Assembly (NCBI GenBank): GCA_905221605.1 | Contig: CAJNDS010002177.1 | Location: 124,001 to 188,000, forward strand | Source: Symbiodinium natans | Taxonomy: Eukaryota; Sar; Dinophyceae; Suessiales; Symbiodiniaceae | Direction of reading: 5' to 3' | DNA: 64,000 nt | Part shown: piece by piece, positions 58,498-64,000 of the stretch | Layout: each line of letters starts with the position of its first letter | Position numbering within the stretch: position 1 is the stretch's first letter | Program-made: the position numbers and the translations under genes | The notes under the pieces: generated by a model | Databases searched by the model: none | What the model saw: the letters and a program-made list of their open reading frames with translations, nothing else | Told to the model about the DNA's origin: nothing

Positions 58498-58692
58498 CTA
58501 AACCCTAAGCCCTAAACCCTAAACCCCAAACCCCTAAACCGGGCACTGCCATGACGATTCTCACTCGCCGGTTTGTTTCAAGACTCTGGGGGGCCCCAAG
58601 GACTTGAACTCTCACACACTAACTACCCTAAACCCTCAACCCTAAACTCCCTAAACCCTAAACCCTAAACCCTAAACCCTAAACCCTAAACT
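58498..58692 (-). repeat. Two interstitial telomeric patches
   Basis: CCCTAAA units at 58,498-58,540 and 58,622-58,692, separated by unique sequence. Confidence 0.9.
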
Positions 58693-59525
58693 CTCTTTTC
58701 TCCGACCTGCAGATCAACTTCCACAAGTGGCATGAGCTGATCAAGGCTCGCAGAAGGGTTGCCTGGAGAATGTAGCGGGTTTCAAGCTAAGGGATCTTCG
58801 GGGATTTAGGGACCCCCATTTGGTAACCTGAAGAAGAAGGACATCTCTATAGCAGAGACCACAACAGGGCCCGAATTTTGAAAACAAGAACCTCAACTTA
58901 TTCTAGTTTTAACGCTCGGCGACCCGCCTCGGCTTGGGCCTGCCCAGCAGCGAGGTGGGAAACAAGAAATCAGTATTACCTGCTTTTTTTGCTTCCAAGA
59001 CACCTACGGCCCGAGGTCTCGGCAGATTTGGGTTACGTGGTTCCCCTCAAGCCTCAACATATTTATCATGTGACCTTTTGCAGGCGCTTAGTTAAACCTA
59101 AAGCCTTGAGCCTAACCCCGAAAACCTTAAGCCCGGCCCAAAAGCCCTAAACCTGCACTTAAACCCAGAACCGTAAACCTCGAGCTGTCAATGTCGTCTG
59201 GTGACATCCTCCGCATGAGGGCACAAGAGCCCTAGACCCTAAACCCGAATTCGCATCAAACCCCCTTAAATCCTAAACCCTGAAAACCCAAAACCCAATG
59301 ACCTCTTGCCGCCCGAGGCTTTGTTTTGGATTTAGGGGTTTGGGGCTTTTTTTTTTAGGGGCTCACGGGCACTCACTTGATTCCCAGGCTACAGGGCAAC
59401 TTCTCTTCGGGAACTCCGTCGTCCTTTCCCCCAGGGCTTGCGGTTTCTTCCGTCAGCCCTCTAGCCCCCAAACCAGCAGAGCCCCTAGCGCGCGTAATTC
59501 TCAAACCCTGTAAGGCCCCCTGTAA
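58693..59525. other. No gene seen
   Basis: Unique sequence with scattered telomere-like words. Confidence 0.5.
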
Positions 59526-59527
59526 CA

Positions 59528-59566
59528 ACCCTAAACCCTAAACCCTAAACCCTAAACCCTAAACAC
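59528..59566 (-). repeat. Interstitial telomeric array (CCCTAAA)5
   Basis: Five perfect units. Confidence 0.95.
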
Positions 59567-61040
59567 CAGGACTCCAAGCTCCCTTACATGACCTTCGACC
59601 CACCTCAGAAGAAGGCCGGCGCCGACCTACAATGCAGAAACCGGTGCTGTAGGGGATTTCGGGTTTTCTCCGGGCCTTCCTGCTGAAGTTTAGGGTTGAG
59701 GGTTTAGGGTTTGGGGTTTGGGTTGAGGGTTGAGGGTTGAGGGTTTAGTGTTTCGGGTGAGCGGAGCCCTCTTTCAGAAACGTCCCTCTGCGCCGAGTCT
59801 GTGCCTGTTCCTATTCAGTTCTGACCCTGCATGAAATGGAAGCCAGAACCTTTTCAAAAGCCTGTTCAGGTTGCTTCTGAACCGCTTTCTAGCTATTTCA
59901 GGAAAGCTCGTTTTAAGACTTGGGCCAGCCCTATGAAAGGTTCCCCTAATTAAACCCGATAAGGTTTTGGAGTTCTTGAGTTCAGGGTGTACTTAACGCC
60001 TCGGGCTACAGGTTTTGATGTGTAAATTCCGGAGCTCAATCCCTCATGGAGCTGAGCCAGAAGATGCAATAGTAGAGTATTTCTGAGAACGTGGCAAGTC
60101 TCATGGACACTCAGAGTACGTCCTTACCGCGAGACTGACTATGAAACTCTGTTCAGAACCATGCCCAGAACAGGAGTTTTCAGAAGGTTGCCTTTTCTAG
60201 TGTGTGTGTATATACATATATGTATATGTAAATGTATACACGCAGTCCGCATTGCAGACAAACCTAAAATACATACTTCCATTCTAGCACGGTTTCGGGT
60301 TTGGGGCACTCAGCACTTGATTCATTTGGGTGGTGAGCGCCCCTGCCGGCCCATAGACCTTGATTCCTGACCTCCGATCTTGGAGGCCGCATTTGCCCAG
60401 GGCTGCCGCAATTGCTACTTTGCTCCGCCAAGGCAGGTGCCGGGCTCGGCCTTCTTTCTGGGATCCGGATTCTGGGGTTTGTCTCAAATAGGGGTCCTTA
60501 ACAGAGGGATTCCCTTATTCCATGTACGTATCCTATGCAAGGACCGCATTTGAGAACAATGCCTTTTTCGAAAACGGCAGTAGAATGGGTCGAAGTTGCA
60601 GTGAAGCCTAAGGGGACCCCCATGCTACGAAGCCCTGTATAATTCACAGAGGTGTAGGGAGTGGGGTGCTTTGGGACCACGTGCCGCTCCAAACCCTAAA
60701 ATCCTTTGCACAGTCCATGAAACAAATGTTGGCACTTTCTCTTCTCAGGCTACTGAGGAACATAGGTCCACTAGCATTCAGGATTCCTTGTGAGGTCACA
60801 AAGCTTTCGGCGGCTTAGACGCTCAGCTCCCTGTATGCACCCGCCCCCTCCCTAGGCCCGCAACCTAACCCCTAAAGCCCAAACCACACCAACAAGCACT
60901 TGGAGCCAAGCCCTGTAAATCCCCCTATTTGGGATGTTCCCCCTAAAAACCAACAGTCCTAAATGGGGATTTAGTACCCCGCCCCCTCCCCCCCCATTAA
61001 AAGTCACCATTAAGGACTGCTAGTAAAAGGGGAACATCCC
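59567..61040. other. No gene seen
   Basis: Unique sequence; TTGAGGG variants at 59.70-59.76 kb; small AT microsatellite at 60.21-60.24 kb. Confidence 0.5.
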
Positions 61041-61240
61041 AACCCTTGAACCCTAAACCCTAAACCCTCCTAAACCCTAAACCCTAAACCAGCCTAAACC
61101 CTAAACCCTACACCAGCCTAAACCAGCCTAAACCCGCCTAAACCCGCCTAAACCCTCAACCCTAAACCCTACACCCTAAACCCTAAACCCTAAACCCCAA
61201 AAAACCCTAAACCCTATAAACCCTGACCATATAAACCCGA
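61041..61240 (-). repeat. Diverged telomeric array with CCAGCCTAAA units
   Basis: CCCTAAA units interspersed with AACC(A/C)(G)CCTAAAC variants, a local derivative of the telomere repeat. Confidence 0.9.
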
Positions 61241-61344
61241 ACCCCCAAGCCGCAGGGCCTGGATCTGTGCTACGCCTCCATGCTGTGCGACGCGCTACCT
61301 CCAGCAAAAATGCGGCCCGGCCCAGCAGGGGCCTGTTTACTATA

Positions 61345-61384
61345 AGGGTTTAGGGTTTAGGGTTTAGGGTTTAGGGTTTAGGGT
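61345..61384 (+). repeat. Interstitial telomeric array (TTTAGGG)5
   Basis: Five perfect units, opposite in orientation to the array 105 bp to the left. Confidence 0.95.
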
Positions 61385-62355
61385 ACAGTGCAGCCTTGCG
61401 CCACAAGCAAGGTGCCCTTGCTGTAGTTGCTGGGCTATCAAGTTACAGGCTGTAGGGTCTGTTTTAGGATGTTTGGGATTGAAGGTTTCGGTCAAAATGA
61501 ACTTAGTGGTGATTGGCTTTCGTTTAGGCCTAGGTGCGATCGCACTTTGGATTAGGGTTTAGGGTCTTGGGCCGTTATTACTAGGTCTTGTCGTTGGGTC
61601 TTTGGGGCGTTCTTTGGCGCATTTTGGCGCTCTTTTCATGCGCTTCGTTCATGACATTCACGAGTCATGATAATATAGTTCTTGCGGTTGCTGCACAGTA
61701 ATCATACCTATGCACCCGTGGCAAGAACAACAAAATACTAAATTCTCTGCATTCGCCGAGCCGATTTAGACATAATTTGGCTCGCGCATACGTTATAATT
61801 AATTACAATCACCACATGCAGCTCTGGTTGGGGGTGGTGAATTTTCCAGGTCTGCACTCCTCGAAACCTGGGTCACACCCAAATGCATTGTAAAGCCACT
61901 CGATTACTTATTCATGGGCGCCAAATATGGAGCCAACAACTTTGTACAGAGCTGGATATCTGCATGTTAGGACCAGAGGAATGCAAAATGTGCGATACGC
62001 ATGCACCGACCTCTGCGAGAGGTAGTATGATGCTGCTAGTAGTACGTGCACCACAGAAAACCAGGTATGGCTCCTCAACGCACTAGAATAAGTAGTGAGA
62101 ACTGACCCCATTGACAAATTGGGAGCCCCAGGGTACCCTTATACTATTCTCCTCTTCCGAAAGTCTTCCGAAAGGCCAATCATGTAAACCCCTGGCAAAC
62201 CTAAGCCCAGAGACACCTCACCAAAAGAAATCTCAAGGCCTCAGTGAGAAGGTGTTCTTAAATGCTGTCTTGGAAAGCTAAGGCCAGCTAAAGGTAGTTT
62301 CCGTGCGTGTGGGTCGGTATGCATTGTAGGCCAGGCTGTGGGGTAGGGATTTCTT
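61385..62355. other. No gene seen
   Basis: Unique sequence. Confidence 0.5.
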
Positions 62356-62357
62356 CC

Positions 62358-62487
62358 CCTAAACCCTAAACCCTAAACCCTAAACCCTAAACCCTAAACC
62401 CTAAACCCTAAACCCTAAACCCTAAACCCTAAACCCTAAACCCTAAACCCTACACCCTAAACCCTAAACCCTAAACCCTAAACCCTA
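62358..62487 (-). repeat. Interstitial telomeric array (CCCTAAA)18
   Basis: About 18 units, one CCCTACA variant. Confidence 0.95.
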
Positions 62488-62629
62488 GTGCGCAAGGTAT
62501 TCCCCCACCAGAAGGGCCCCCAATGCAGAGTTTTCGTAGTTTCGTAACCTGGGCCGCCGGCCAATCCGCGAAGTTGTTGTCCATAGATTTCGAAGAACCA
62601 AGCTCATGCCCACGCCTACCCTACACCCT

Positions 62630-62826
62630 AAACTCTAAACTCTAAAACTCGAAACCCTAAACCCTAAACCCTGAACCCTAAACCCTTAACCCTAAACCCT
62701 AAACCCTAAACCCTAAACCCTAAACCCTAAACCCTAAACCCCAAACCCTAAACCCTAAACCCTAAACCCTAAACCCTAAACCCTAAACCCTAAACCCTAA
62801 ACCCTAAACCCTAAACCCTAAACCTG
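62630..62826 (-). repeat. Interstitial telomeric array (CCCTAAA)n, about 26 units
   Basis: The longest array of the window; perfect over most of 62,690-62,824, with variants at the left end. Confidence 0.95.
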
Positions 62827-64000
62827 ACCGAGATGGCCCCTTCAAGAAGTTCCAGATCTCCAAGGATGTCGCTTGGCCATGCCTCACATGCCACGAGCCG
62901 ATTTTGTAGACCGTTTAGAGGGCGCCCTTAAACTTCGAAACCTTGAGCCCCAAACCCTAAACCCCAAACCGAAGCCCTTTTTGTTTAGGCGGTCCCAGAA
63001 GGAACTTGTACAACCTCCTAAGTAGGGACTGCTGTTGAGGTATGCTGCATGCGACATAGCAGGGTCTGTTTTGGGGAGGCTAGTATTGGGGGGGGGGGGG
63101 GGTGTTGACACAGACGAAGCCGATGCTTAAGTTGCCCTTAACCGCCTCTCTCAATCGCTGTTTGTTTTTCGGCGCTGTGTGGGATACTCAAGAAACCCTG
63201 AACCCTAAAACTCGTAAAGCAAAGGACTGGCTTCCACTTATGCTGGAGAGGGACAACCCGCATTGCCCGGATTTCCTCCGCGGCATCTGGTGGATGAAGG
63301 ACCCCCCCCCCCCCCCCCGGGAGCTTGGTGACTCCTCGTACGTGCGATTGTGCTTGGTATGGGTTTAGCACGAACTGGACACCTTCCCGAAAGCCGAAAG
63401 CCCAAGAGACCCTCATAAAGGTAAGGACGGAACCAACCAGGGCTTTTTTCACAAGCTCACCGGTGTTTCATGGACTTCAGCCTCTCACCTTGCGCGTGCT
63501 ACTCCTCTTGGAGGGTATTCGACCTAATTCCCTTTGATTGGCTTTGCAAAGAATACAAGCCAAATATGTAAATCAACATACAAGTAAACACACATGCACA
63601 CGGACATGTATGAACATGCATGTAGCTATAGTATACGCTGCCTATACAAGCACAATTCGCACAGAACAAACCAGGAAACATAATTTCTTAAGAGTTTCAT
63701 AGTTTGCCCACACTAGGAAACCCCACAAATCCAACACCCCATTAAAATTAGGCTCGGATGTACTACGGCATATGAAGCCTGGCCTTCACACCGGAGAGAG
63801 ACGCTATAGAGGCTCGAGTGTTACTACTCCCATCATGTTTTCGATCCTTTGGGTATCTGTGGAAACTTCGCAACTCGCTTCCACGAACCTTCTATTTTCT
63901 CACTTCGCGGGCTTTCTATATTAGTACGACGTCTTGCGTGGTAGAAGCATTGCGAGACAAGCATAAATTGCGCAGTACGTTTTTTGGGGCCTGGCTTGTA
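62827..64000. other. No gene seen; G-run and C-run
   Basis: A G-run at 63,089-63,102 and a C-run at 63,302-63,318, otherwise unique sequence to the window edge. Confidence 0.5.

Noticed and set aside
62630-64000. Right end as a chromosome terminus
   Set aside because: The telomeric array at 62.63-62.83 kb is followed by more than 1 kb of unique sequence, and similar arrays occur throughout in both orientations.

Overview
The window looks like nuclear DNA of a dinoflagellate, most likely Symbiodiniaceae-like. Four things point that way. Plant/alveolate-type telomere repeats (TTTAGGG/CCCTAAA) are scattered in both orientations. Introns can be deduced whose donors are GC or GA rather than GT and whose acceptors read AG|G, a known dinoflagellate trait. 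A kinesin-light-chain/nephrocystin-type TPR gene is built from near-identical 42-residue repeats. The sequence is otherwise repeat-rich and gene-poor. Species cannot be named from the sequence.

Region 1 (1 to about 10.6 kb, minus strand) is the richest part. Reading frames that look like separate genes join, with conserved phase at every splice, into one very large multi-exon gene that runs off the left edge. In protein order it encodes: unresolved N-terminal exons; a papain/OTU-like Cys-His segment; an F-box-like helix; a lectin/jelly-roll-like domain; a zinc finger; a second F-box-like helix; a second lectin-like domain; a second zinc finger with identical spacing; a PD-(D/E)XK nuclease of RecB/Cas4 type; an SF3 helicase; and a family-A-like (TVpol-like) DNA polymerase palm. 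Nuclease, helicase and polymerase are a replication set known from virophages, polinton-like elements and giant viruses. Their fusion to a duplicated F-box/lectin/zinc module is the most unusual thing here. One frame change lies between helicase and polymerase (1,494-1,602).

Region 2 (10.7-19.6 kb) holds minisatellites with a CACGTG/GAGTCTACCTCGCAC core, a 655-bp tandem duplication, a 791-bp tandem duplication and degenerate telomeric repeats. Region 3 (19.8-26.5 kb) is satellite DNA: a 126-bp satellite, a 31-bp satellite interleaved with long perfect hairpins made of the 9-mer CTATTCGAA and its complement, and an 87-bp array between two hairpin flavours. Next comes a roughly 740-bp element with 36-bp terminal inverted repeats (26,662-27,402).

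Region 4 (27.8-33.1 kb, plus strand) carries a TPR gene. A zinc module resembling those of the giant gene is followed by about 31 tandem 126-bp TPR units, interrupted by frameshifts and stops. A possible coding exon follows at 33.5 kb.

Region 5 (34.5-64 kb) has no gene I can support. It contains many interstitial telomeric arrays, degenerate TTTAGGG/CCCTAAA-derived sequence, homopolymer runs, small tandem duplications and a 1.4-kb trinucleotide block in which (AGT)n switches to (ACT)n.
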